Counted from the stretch's first letter, positions 1-7,155 are shown. The stretch: DNA of 17,764 nucleotides from CAZADH01 sp964483805 (GCA_964483805.1 CAZADH010000111.1:1-17764); one strand, 5' to 3'. Notes: generated from the letters alone by a model not told the origin. A program made the numbers and translations.

Positions 1-2
1 GC

Positions 3-62
3 CGCACCCTGGTCACCCACGACGAACGCACGAACCGGTTGATCGTCTCGACCCCGGAGTAG
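3..62 (+). CDS. C-terminal tail of an unidentified protein (partial, enters from the left)
   Basis: Frame 3 is open from the window edge to a TAG at 60-62 and gives 19 residues ending in DERTNRLIVSTPE. A phrase like DERTNxLIV is typical of the N-domains of secretins (PilQ/GspD family), where it is normally internal rather than at the C-terminus. That is a family resemblance only, over too few residues to assign. Another frame is also open through this short stretch, so the call rests on residue pattern alone. If real, the gene ends about 185 bases before the next start and shares its strand. I see no strong terminator after it. Confidence 0.3.
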   Translation, partial: RTLVTHDERTNRLIVSTPE

Positions 63-167
63 CGCGCGTTCGCTGTTCATCGTGGTTTGTGCGCGCCGGC
101 ACGGGCGCATAAATCGTGCGACGCAGCATCTGCTTTCCCGCATCCACAGCCGATTCTCGCCTGCGTC

Positions 168-196
168 TTGCCGCGCCTTCCCCCGAGGACGACAAT
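168..196 (+). promoter_or_regulatory. Candidate sigma70-type promoter for the zinc-motif exported protein
   Basis: A TTGCCG at 168-173 and a GACAAT at 191-196 are separated by exactly 17 bases. Each matches four of six consensus positions. A start of transcription near 203 would give a leader of about 45 bases before the ATG at 248. This is a pattern match in GC-rich DNA and has no independent support. Confidence 0.35.
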
Positions 197-247
197 AGAG
201 AGGATGGCCAAGTCGCCGTCGTGATTTGTCATGAGGAGGGGAAACAG

Positions 248-1066
248 ATGAAATCCATGCGCATTTTCGCCCTGGTGATGGCCGTGGTGCTGGTGCTGCC
301 GACGTTGGCCGGCGCCGATGTGGTCAAAGAGAAGTTCGCCCACAAACTCGGCATCGGTCAGGAAGCGCAGAGCTTCGAGCACCGCATCGACCTGCCCGAG
401 AATCTCGCGGCCCAGGGCCACGTCTTCACGAAGCGCGCACTGGCACTGACCGACAAACTGGTCATCGAACGCGAAGAGTTCGCCAAAACGTATTATTACG
501 TGAAGGTGCGGTTGCCCAAGGCCCAGTTGCTGATCGCCAAGGGCACCCTCGAGGTCACGCTCGAGACCGCGACCACCGCCGCTCCGGCCCCGGTCGTGAG
601 CCCCTGCGACGCCCTCAAGGTCAGCGGCGCCCCGGTCACCCCGACCTTCTCGTGGGCCGGCCTGGGCAAGTACACGGCCATCACCCTGCTCGAGAAGGGC
701 AGCGCCCAGACCGTGTGGGAGCGCCTGATCGTCGGGGCCAAGAACGCCAAGATGGACGAAGGCAAGTTGCGCGTCGGCAAGCACTACCAGTGGGCCGTGA
801 AGCAGAGCGACGAATGCGCCTGCTACTCCCCGGCCGCCCAGGGCGCGTTCCGCCTCGACACCCAGTGGGAGCGCTGCTGGCACTGCAACGGCCAGGGTTC
901 GAGCCTGTGCCATTCGTGCAACGGCTCGGGCCACATTGTGTCGCAGGGTCCGAACGGTCAGCCGGTCTACCAGGTGTGCTACACCTGTCACGGCACCGGC
1001 CGCGAGCGCTGCACCTTCTGCAACGGCACCGGCCGCATCGAAGTGGCGGTCATCGTTCCCGAATAA
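248..1066 (+). CDS. Exported protein with a beta-sandwich-like domain and four DnaJ-type CxxCxGxG zinc motifs
   Basis: This predicts a 272-residue protein. I chose the ATG at 248 because a GAGGAGGGG Shine-Dalgarno lies just upstream and the N-terminus MKSMRIFALVMAVVLVLP then reads as a Sec signal peptide, with probable cleavage after LAGA near residue 23. The in-frame ATG at 116 would bury the signal. Residues about 25-110 are beta-rich and unrecognised. Residues about 125-205, with PTFSW, VWERL and GKHYQWAV, resemble an FN3/Ig-like fold. The C-terminal third holds CWHCNGQG (from C210), CHSCNGSG, CYTCHGTG and CTFCNGTG (from C255). These four repeats have the spacing of the cysteine-rich domain of DnaJ, which binds two zinc ions. 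There is no J-domain, so it is not a DnaJ. The placement outside the cytoplasm is inferred from the signal peptide. Substrate and role are unknown. The gene looks monocistronic: a candidate promoter precedes it and two terminators follow. Confidence 0.85.
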   Translation: MKSMRIFALVMAVVLVLPTLAGADVVKEKFAHKLGIGQEAQSFEHRIDLPENLAAQGHVFTKRALALTDKLVIEREEFAKTYYYVKVRLPKAQLLIAKGTLEVTLETATTAAPAPVVSPCDALKVSGAPVTPTFSWAGLGKYTAITLLEKGSAQTVWERLIVGAKNAKMDEGKLRVGKHYQWAVKQSDECACYSPAAQGAFRLDTQWERCWHCNGQGSSLCHSCNGSGHIVSQGPNGQPVYQVCYTCHGTGRERCTFCNGTGRIEVAVIVPE

Positions 1067-1084
1067 TTACAACGTATTGATTCG

Positions 1085-1108
1085 ACGCCCGCAAGCAATT
1101 GCGGGCGT
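1085..1108 (+). terminator. First hairpin of a tandem terminator
   Basis: A perfect 10-bp stem (1085-1094 with 1099-1108) is closed by a GCAA tetraloop of the stable GNRA class. It starts 18 bases after the TAA at 1064-1066. The following tail (TGTCATTT) is only weakly T-rich, so this hairpin may mainly stabilise the 3' end, with the next hairpin doing the termination. Confidence 0.65.
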
Positions 1109-1116
1109 TGTCATTT

Positions 1117-1160
1117 AACCCCGTGGTGTCCGGCGCGGCCGGGCCGACCACGGGGTTTTT
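1117..1160 (+). terminator. Rho-independent terminator (second hairpin)
   Basis: An 11-bp perfect stem AACCCCGTGGT (1117-1127) pairs with 1147-1157 around a GC-rich loop that could fold further. It is followed at once by a T run at 1156-1160. This is a textbook intrinsic terminator, and it separates the zinc-motif gene from the following two-gene operon. Confidence 0.8.
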
Positions 1161-1239
1161 CATTGCGTGGCAGGGCCCGCGCGCCAATCTCGCCCGTCTG
1201 CCCCACAATGAAGCGGACCCAGCGTAGTATCCTCTATTC

Positions 1240-1268
1240 TTGTTGCTCCTCCAAGCCGCCCCCATTAT
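1240..1268 (+). promoter_or_regulatory. Candidate promoter of the modular exported-protein operon
   Basis: TTGTTG at 1240-1245 and CATTAT at 1263-1268 are spaced by 17 bases, each matching four of six consensus positions. They lie between the strong terminator at 1117-1160 and the ATG at 1302. A promoter is needed somewhere in 1161-1301 if this operon is transcribed independently, and this is the best match I found. Confidence 0.35.
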
Positions 1269-1301
1269 CCTCGGTGGGTAGCTTCTTTCCGGAGGATCCA
1301 A

Positions 1302-2276
1302 ATGAGGGTTACAGCCCTTTTCGCGATATTGATCACTGCTGTTCTCTGGTGCACACCCCTTGTCGCTGCCGACGCGCAAGCGACCGCTTCCATCGTTCTT
1401 CGGATCATGACGGATGGCAGACCTGGCCATGGATCCAACTCCGTTCTCGACAGGGTCATCCCGGACTCGCCAACCACGAAGCCGGGGGTCACTCTTTCGA
1501 TCACGCCGGTCAACACGGCAACTCCTTCATTACCAATTAAGAGGGTCACCAAAACCGTCGGGTTTTCCGCCGACGGTGCAATCAGAGCAAAACTCACCGA
1601 TCTCCCACCAACCGCGGTCATCGCAGCACTTCATGTCGAGGGCGGCAGGATCGGATCCTGGACCGACTTCAACGGCGCGGTCGATCTTCTGCCCGGAGAT
1701 CAGAACGTCATCACCCTGAAACCTCGCGGATCGCGAACCAACACCGATCTCGAAGCGACTGCAATACAACATATTCTCTCACGACCGGACCTCCATGACC
1801 TGGTCTGTGCTTCGTTCGGCGCGCGTGTCGCAGATGCGGTGCTCGATGCAGAACAGGGCGTGGCGTCGACGGATCCTCGGATCTGGAAATTCTTGCCGGG
1901 GGTCGACACGTTCGCAGACGCCAGGGTCGAATCGCTGTGGTCTTGCTGTTATCCGCTTCCGAAGATCATGACCGGCAACCCGGTTGTTCTCGCGAGCACA
2001 ACAGTCGGGTCGGAAACAGCCATCATCACTGTGTCAGACCCGGGCAGTTCAATCGCCGGGTTGCGGCTCGACGTCCCTGCCAGGGCATTCACCAAGTTGA
2101 CCCGGGTTGAGATCGCCGAAGCGCCGATCATGCTGGTGGTGCGCTCCGAAGTGCCGGCGAAGAACTTCGAGGAGCTGAAGAAGTACATCGTCGCCAACCG
2201 CGGCAAGCTGGCCTACGGCTCGTGGGGCATCGGCTCGTCGGCGCACCTGAGCGGCGCGGCGCTGAGCAAGGCGCTC
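1302..2276 (+). CDS. Modular exported protein, N-terminal part (broken by assembly gap)
   Basis: The ATG at 1302 follows CCGGAGGATCCAA (GGAGG about 7 bases upstream). The product starts MRVTALFAILITAVLWC and continues to LVAADA, a Sec signal peptide cut near residue 23-25. The Cys at 17 is not in a proper lipobox. Residues about 60-150 form a beta-rich module with the conserved phrases IGSWTDFNGAVDLLPG and LKPRGS. A helical stretch with AARV-like text follows (about 155-190), then the start of a ZU5-like domain (TIITVSDPG-type strands, LRLDVPARAF). The same modules recur after the gap and in the gene at 3760, which is how I recognise them. From about residue 272 (DNA about 2112-2276) the text changes to a Bug/TctC solute-binding-protein sequence that does not belong here. 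The TGA read at 2292 after the N run is meaningless. The native gene almost certainly continues at 2287-3750. Function unknown; probably envelope or secreted. Confidence 0.75.
2112..2276 (+). other. Bug/TctC-like fragment abutting the gap, probable assembly chimera
   Basis: In the frame of the upstream gene this segment reads EAPIMLVVRSEVPAKNFEEL, then KLAYGSWGIGSSAHLSGAAL. That is the characteristic central part of tripartite tricarboxylate transporter receptor proteins (TctC/Bug family): a strand with VVxxxVPxKxxxEL, then GKLxYGSxGxGSxxHL. Nearly every third codon position is G or C, unlike the gene around it. It ends exactly at the N run. The sequence right of the gap resumes the ZU5-like domain of the host gene instead. 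The switch lies near 2110-2130, where the host text RVEIAEAP and a typical Bug phrase ending in AEAPI would share a few residues. Confidence 0.7.
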
Positions 2277-2286
2277 NNNNNNNNNN
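2277..2286. other. Assembly gap (10 N)
   Basis: Ten N of placeholder length. Comparison with the paralogous domain in the gene at 3760 suggests that about 20-30 residues of the ZU5-like domain are missing or replaced between RVEIAEA (near 2120) and LDMGGAW (2290). True length and frame are unknown. Confidence 0.95.
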
Positions 2287-3750
2287 CGGCTTGATATGGG
2301 CGGTGCATGGGCGACGGCAACAACAAGAATGCAACTGAAAATCCCGGTGACGATACCGGCAGGAAGCGTGCCGTTGATCTGCCATTATTTCCCATCAACG
2401 GGCGACTTCCGAACCCTTGAGATTGATGAAGTGGCCTCTGATCACGTCACAATCTCGCGCCGGAACTTCGACGCGATCAGAGGGCTTTACTACCTGGACT
2501 ACGAGGATCTCGGGAAATTGAAGGGTGTGACGCCGCAGGGCATCGTTGTCTTCGGGGTGTCGAGCGACTGGGCGAAGGCAGTGAAATGGAGCGAGCAATC
2601 TGCCGAAATCGACGCCATCGTCCTTGCGATGAAAGAGATGAAGCGGCGGGAGGATGAGGATAAGAAGCCCGTGGATCCTGGGATCGCGAAGACCGTGAGA
2701 ATTGAGTTCCGGGATCCGAAGTTTGCGCGTCACGCGGACTGGGCCCGACCAGAGCTTTGTGTGGTTGGAACCTGCGCAACTGCGACGCCCAAGGTCACAT
2801 ACAAGCTGACATTGATCCACTTGGGCGATGTGGCGACCAGAACGACGACAATCGAAAAAACCGTCGAGATTGCTTCGGGTGGAAGCCCAGTCGCGACGTT
2901 CACCGATGTGCCGGCGCTGACTGCGATTGCTGAAGTGCATGTCGAGAATGGGAAGATTGGGGATTGGGCGGAATATCGCGGGGTCGCAGACATTATGAGG
3001 GAGATCCCGGCGCCCGAGCCGACGTTTCACGGAAACTGTCTGGTTGTCGTACCAACGGGATCACACTTCCCAATGGACTTCGCGGCGTCAGTCGTTTCAT
3101 CCCTAGTAAAGCGTGGGTCAAGCTACGGAGTGTCGGGAGAAGAGTTAGCCGCAAGGGTTCTTCACTTTGCCGACCACTCGGCTACAAATGTTTCGTTTTT
3201 CGAGCAGACGGGCAAGACGCTGGACGAGAACGCCGTCGACGTAGTGGAGAGAGCTCTGAAGAGGGTTCCGGTTATTGTCGCGCACAAACCCATCATCCTC
3301 TTCAAATCGAGATGTCGCCGTGAATCCCGCGAGGTTTCGCTATCAAACTCAAGAGGTTGGTTCGCCGGGGGCCACGTGATTCTGAAGGGTATGACCATAC
3401 CCACCGGTGATGAATTGGTCATCTCATGTAGCGAAATTGTGAGAATTGAGCCTCCTCTCCGTGGCAAGACATTGGTTCCCCTCCCTGTTTTGATCGCAAC
3501 GCTGAACGGACAGCCGATTCTCACGCGCAGTAAAGCCCCTGTCGTGAGGATTCCAACGACCTGCACTCACGGGGGCATGCCTGACGCCCAGGTGTTCTTC
3601 CGAGCGACGGGACGCACGTTGTCCTTGCAGACCTATCACTCGCCAGGCAGTTCAACCTTTGGCCTGGTCATGCCAAACGAGTGGAATACGGCTGGAAAAA
3701 TGTCCGCCCAGGGAATCCTCATTTTTGAGGTCAGCGCCCTGGGCCTCTGA
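2287..3750 (+). CDS. Modular exported protein, C-terminal part (same gene as 1302-2276)
   Basis: The frame is open from the gap, beginning RLDMGGAWATATTRMQLKIP. This aligns by eye with GVDTHGTWAETPITLRIP in the protein at 3760, so the ATG at 2296 is an internal methionine and not a start. The segment first completes a ZU5-like domain (KIPVTIPAG, QGIVVFGVS). It then repeats the whole unit: a beta-rich module (about 2680-3000; IEKTVEIASGG, IGDWAEYRGVAD), a helical stretch with EELAARV (about 3140-3260), and a second ZU5-like domain (about 3360-3750; GHVILKGMTIPTG, VVRIPTTC, QGILIFEVS). So the complete protein carries at least two tandem copies of one composite module. It ends with TGA at 3748-3750, nine bases before the next ATG, and that ATG's Shine-Dalgarno overlaps this stop, so the two are co-transcribed. 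I see no catalytic motif. Scaffold, adhesive or binding roles are possible but not shown. Confidence 0.75.
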   Translation, partial: RLDMGGAWATATTRMQLKIPVTIPAGSVPLICHYFPSTGDFRTLEIDEVASDHVTISRRNFDAIRGLYYLDYEDLGKLKGVTPQGIVVFGVSSDWAKAVKWSEQSAEIDAIVLAMKEMKRREDEDKKPVDPGIAKTVRIEFRDPKFARHADWARPELCVVGTCATATPKVTYKLTLIHLGDVATRTTTIEKTVEIASGGSPVATFTDVPALTAIAEVHVENGKIGDWAEYRGVADIMREIPAPEPTFHGNCLVVVPTGSHFPMDFAASVVSSLVKRGSSYGVSGEELAARVLHFADHSATNVSFFEQTGKTLDENAVDVVERALKRVPVIVAHKPIILFKSRCRRESREVSLSNSRGWFAGGHVILKGMTIPTGDELVISCSEIVRIEPPLRGKTLVPLPVLIATLNGQPILTRSKAPVVRIPTTCTHGGMPDAQVFFRATGRTLSLQTYHSPGSSTFGLVMPNEWNTAGKMSAQGILIFEVSALGL

Positions 3751-3759
3751 GGTGAATTC

Positions 3760-6729
3760 ATGCATAGCAAGGCTCCAGTAATCTTCAATTCGCATCAGTC
3801 ATTAGCGCTATCGATAGCACTGCTCTTGGTGCTCGTTGTGGGATGCCACGTAGGTGGTTGGGAACATCCTCTTGCGCCCACCGTCCTGCCAAACCGTTCC
3901 ACAGACAATTCGCTGGAGACCGTTGGTGTGACGCGGGTGCACTTCAGCGTCTCCCTTACCCTTGTAGATCAAGTCGGAACCACGGCCCCCGAAACTCCGA
4001 AGATTCACGCTGATGTCGCCACAAATCCTCCGTCCGTCACTTTCGACCTAGTCCTGGTCAACCTCGCAAATGTTGCCAGCCCATCGTTGTCCTTTTCGCA
4101 AGTCGTGCCAGTGGCATCCGACGGAACAGCATCTGCGACATTCGCCAACCTGCCGGCGCTACCAGCGGTGGGTAGAGTCCAGATTGCGGGCGGGGAAATT
4201 GGTTCCTACACAAGCTTCCAAGGCGCTGTTGATCTTGTCCCGAACCAGAGCAATGTGCTAACGGTTCGACCACGAGGGTTGTTCTCCCGGTCTGACCTTA
4301 CTGCCGAAGTCATTTTGAGACTCGTCGCGTCAAGCTCATGTAGATCGTTCTTGGTTCCCGGCTTGGCCGCGCGCGTGGATGCTGCAATGACAAGATTCGC
4401 AGTTCCTGCAGTCAACCCATACGAGAATGCTCTCGCAGCGTTTCTCTCCTTCGTGGGATCAATGCCTCACATTGTGTTCACTCCATCCCGAGTTGTGGCC
4501 GAGCAGGTCCCCGGGCCCGGATCGACCACAATCCGAGTCGCGAACTCAGGAACGGCCCTTGATGGGCTCGAATTGCAGATTAGTCCCGGAGCATTTCCAT
4601 ATGCTCCTGTGGTCAGGATTGTCGCCGGAGACATATCCTCGTTCTCCCTACCCGCCAACTTGGTTCCCGCTGCTCCTCTGATCGGTGTAGACACGCACGG
4701 CACGTGGGCGGAAACGCCGATTACCCTACGAATTCCGACCACAATTCCGTCCGGGATGCAGCCAGTTGCATACTGTTTTCGACCAACCACGGGTCAGTTG
4801 GCCCCGATCCCCATTACCGACGTCGAGTCCACCTCTGTAACGGTGGCAGCTAAGTGTTTTTCCGACTCCGTCAGTACCCTTCCTAACAAGAAGGATGGTA
4901 CCTCAGCGCTATTGCTTTTCGAAAACTGGGTTCTCCTAGCGTATTTTGCTCCCAGTCTTGTCCCGGATAAGAAGACTGCCTTCGACGTCGGAATACACTG
5001 CTGGCGCAACCCCAATATTGGCTCGGTGGTCACGCCCGGAGGATTTTGCGGTGGCTGGAATCAGACCGCGGCATGGTGCTTTGAACGAAACGTGCCTGTG
5101 CCAGTATCGAGCGAAATCAATGAAGCGCGCGTCGGCGGCAATCACTTCAACACACCCGCGATTTGGCAGGACAATCGCCAGGCAATCCAGTTTCAATCTG
5201 CTGTGCAGCGCCGCACATTTGATGGCGACAACATCAGCGTAATGACACTCCGCGTTTTCAACGGCTCGGACCGACAAACACTCCAACTCGTCAGGAAGGT
5301 GCTGTTTGACACATCGCAACCACAGATCATTACAGCGTCCAGTTCGTCGACAGCCAACGCGGCGCATTCCCTATTGATCGTGGAAACGCGGGGTGATGAC
5401 CTGATCTACGTGGACCCGAACATCCCGACCTGCACCCAGATACTTCACCTTAGTGGCGACCGTTTCTCCCCCATCAATTCGTCCGTCATGGTCGGAACCG
5501 CGGCCGTGGTGTTTGAATCGTTCTATTTCCTCCCACCCCACAGATTTGTGCAGCCATCGGAGATTGTGAGGCTGTACTCCCCGTTCCAATTTGGGGGATT
5601 CAATGAGCCTCTGTTTTTTCCCCGGATTGGTCTTCGTGCGCTGAGTGACGCAAGCTCAATGGCAACGGCTGTGAGCCTGTATGACGGGTTTGTAACCGCG
5701 TCTCCAGTGCTGAGGTTGTGTGCGTCAAGAGACGGAGCGCCAGCCACGGAAGTCGCGCTCAGGGCATTCTTTGGAGGGTCAGACACAACAGGCACCGCAC
5801 TGGCGAATCTCCCCGAAATCAATCCAACCACGGGTGCGGTGTTCCCCATCCGAATCGGCGCTGGAAAGACCTCGCTCGGCCTTCAAGTCAATGTTACTCC
5901 CGAGTATGTGCGTCCCTCTTGGACCCCAGATCACCGTCTCACAAACGGCCTTTGGGCCGATTTTCAGTGGTTCGACGTCTGGTATCTGGCCTCACCGACC
6001 CGATTCTACGGCATCGCGAGTGGTTCACAGGTCGAACTCAACTGGGCGCCTGTTGACGGCGCGGAGTCATACAACGTCTACTGGCAGAACTCGCCAGGGG
6101 TCACGTCGTCATCGGAGAGGATGGAAATGGTCTCGTGCACGCAGGTATCGAGCACTCGCGTGAAGTATCAATACACCGTGTCCCCGGCGGACGGCACTCC
6201 ATTCTACTATCGGGTCGCTGCCGTTCGCGGTGGCGTGGTGTCAGCGCTCTCTGACGAGGGTCGCGTTTTTCCCTGGACGACACGCTTCTACCGCCAGTCC
6301 GGTGGGGAAAACGACGGGTTGATCAGTGACTACCAGTATGTGAATGAATGGCGCGAGGGGCCAAACCAAAAGTTGAGCTGGACCGCCGCCAACGACTGGG
6401 CAACCCAACTTGGTGCGGGGTGGCGGTTGCCTTATACAGAAGAACTGCGACAGATCTGGGTTTCGACCAATCGCATGGGTGATCCTCACGAGTATCTCGA
6501 TCAGAACGGAAATGTCATCACGACTGAAGCCGCGAAGCGCCTCCACCTCAACGAGGTCTTTCAGTGCCCTGTAGCATACAATATATGGCTCTTGAATCCA
6601 GCAGCACCGGGCGTGCAGAACGGGTATGCACCCGTCTTTGACTTTCATTCTGACGTGGGGTCCGGATGGAGCGTCTCCGAGGTTGGGGACTGGAACATCC
6701 GGGCGCTTGCGGTGAGGAAGAAACCTTGA
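3760..6729 (+). CDS. Large lipoprotein: ZU5-like module, papain-like cysteine-peptidase-type domain, FN3, Lcl/DUF1566-like C-terminus
   Basis: This predicts 989 residues. The start ATG at 3760 follows GAGGTG, which overlaps the previous stop. The N-terminus has a hydrophobic stretch ending in LVLVVGC, so Cys29 is the likely lipidated residue and the protein is membrane anchored. Residues about 55-175 repeat the beta-rich module of the upstream gene (ATFANLPALPA, IGSYTSFQGAVDLVP, VRPRG). A helical linker follows (about 180-230), then a ZU5-like domain (about 245-390). Residues about 400-600 contain GGFCGGWNQTAAWCFE (Cys430), AHSLLIVE (His536) and YVDPN (Asp552/Asn554). This order and spacing fit a papain-like C39-type cysteine peptidase, although activity is not proven and a structural role is possible. 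Residues about 742-836 look like FN3 (VELNWAPVDGAESYNVYW, PFYYRVAAV). The C-terminus (about 837-989; WTAANDWATQLGAGWRLPYTEEL and RALAVRKKP) resembles Lcl/DUF1566 domains. It is the second gene of the operon. Confidence 0.82.
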   Translation: MHSKAPVIFNSHQSLALSIALLLVLVVGCHVGGWEHPLAPTVLPNRSTDNSLETVGVTRVHFSVSLTLVDQVGTTAPETPKIHADVATNPPSVTFDLVLVNLANVASPSLSFSQVVPVASDGTASATFANLPALPAVGRVQIAGGEIGSYTSFQGAVDLVPNQSNVLTVRPRGLFSRSDLTAEVILRLVASSSCRSFLVPGLAARVDAAMTRFAVPAVNPYENALAAFLSFVGSMPHIVFTPSRVVAEQVPGPGSTTIRVANSGTALDGLELQISPGAFPYAPVVRIVAGDISSFSLPANLVPAAPLIGVDTHGTWAETPITLRIPTTIPSGMQPVAYCFRPTTGQLAPIPITDVESTSVTVAAKCFSDSVSTLPNKKDGTSALLLFENWVLLAYFAPSLVPDKKTAFDVGIHCWRNPNIGSVVTPGGFCGGWNQTAAWCFERNVPVPVSSEINEARVGGNHFNTPAIWQDNRQAIQFQSAVQRRTFDGDNISVMTLRVFNGSDRQTLQLVRKVLFDTSQPQIITASSSSTANAAHSLLIVETRGDDLIYVDPNIPTCTQILHLSGDRFSPINSSVMVGTAAVVFESFYFLPPHRFVQPSEIVRLYSPFQFGGFNEPLFFPRIGLRALSDASSMATAVSLYDGFVTASPVLRLCASRDGAPATEVALRAFFGGSDTTGTALANLPEINPTTGAVFPIRIGAGKTSLGLQVNVTPEYVRPSWTPDHRLTNGLWADFQWFDVWYLASPTRFYGIASGSQVELNWAPVDGAESYNVYWQNSPGVTSSSERMEMVSCTQVSSTRVKYQYTVSPADGTPFYYRVAAVRGGVVSALSDEGRVFPWTTRFYRQSGGENDGLISDYQYVNEWREGPNQKLSWTAANDWATQLGAGWRLPYTEELRQIWVSTNRMGDPHEYLDQNGNVITTEAAKRLHLNEVFQCPVAYNIWLLNPAAPGVQNGYAPVFDFHSDVGSGWSVSEVGDWNIRALAVRKKP

Positions 6730-6776
6730 TGGAAAAAAAGAACACCACCAGACAAGTGCTGAAGCCCCTTCAATGA
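6729..6776 (+). CDS. Possible 15-codon translationally coupled ORF, or start of a broken gene
   Basis: The stop of the lipoprotein gene overlaps an ATG in the sequence TTGATGG, the usual arrangement for translational coupling. The ORF reads MEKKNTTRQVLKPLQ and then stops at 6774-6776. It includes a run of seven A. A one-base frame change near 6765 would let it continue as FNERFNAVQRGSTP to a stop near 6965, about 75 residues in all. It could be a tiny peptide, a frameshifted remnant of a third operon gene, or chance. I do not recognise the product. Confidence 0.2.
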   Translation: MEKKNTTRQVLKPLQ

Positions 6777-7077
6777 GCGCTTCAACGCCGTCCAGCGGGG
6801 TAGCACCCCGATCGAGGGGTCCTATCTACGTGGAATGCCCCTCCTTCCGGGCCGGTCCGTGCTCAGACAGAACGAACCAGACTCATCGAGCCAGAGACCG
6901 ATGGTGGCGCTGCGTCTGCGCCGTGGCGGAGGGCACGAACGCAACCGTTCCTGGCCCGACAGCAGTTGAACTGATTTCGTAGTGCTGTCCAGCAAGACCG
7001 GCTTCGAGTTCGGCGGTCGACAGATGGCGAACGGTCACGGTGTGGGGTGCTCCTCTGCCGCACATTTGCGCGCAATG
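6777..7077. other. Convergent intergenic region without a convincing gene
   Basis: This lies between the end of the plus-strand operon and the minus-strand phospholipase gene. Short ORFs exist on both strands, but none has a Shine-Dalgarno, a recognisable domain or a consistent codon pattern. A 5-bp hairpin at 6805-6820 (ACCCC...GGGGT) lacks a T run, so it is a poor terminator. On the minus strand at about 6994-7032 a frame reads VRHLSTAELEAGL, which resembles the opening of MOSC-domain proteins, but the following text does not continue the fold. It may be decayed DNA. Confidence 0.5.
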
Positions 7078-7115
7078 AAAACGCCACCGGAGCCGGACAC
7101 GGACCCCGATGGCGT
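7078..7115 (-). terminator. Rho-independent terminator of the phospholipase gene
   Basis: Read on the minus strand, positions 7115-7106 pair with 7090-7081 in a 10-bp stem containing one mismatch (ACGCCATCGG with CCGGTGGCGT). The stem is followed by TTTT (7081-7078) and CATTG. It lies about 40 bases beyond the stop codon at 7156-7158, the right place for the minus-strand gene. Confidence 0.65.
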
Positions 7116-7155
7116 CAAGACAACGTATTGCTCTGGAACCGACTTTACCGACCGA

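Noticed and set aside
77..991. Minus-strand open frame opposite the zinc-motif protein
   Set aside because: It lacks a signal, domain or Shine-Dalgarno, while the plus strand has a signal peptide and zinc motifs.
2296..3750. ATG at 2296 as the start of an independent gene
   Set aside because: There is no Shine-Dalgarno or signal peptide, and residues before it (RLD) already align with the paralogous domain at 3760, so it is an internal codon of the gap-split gene.
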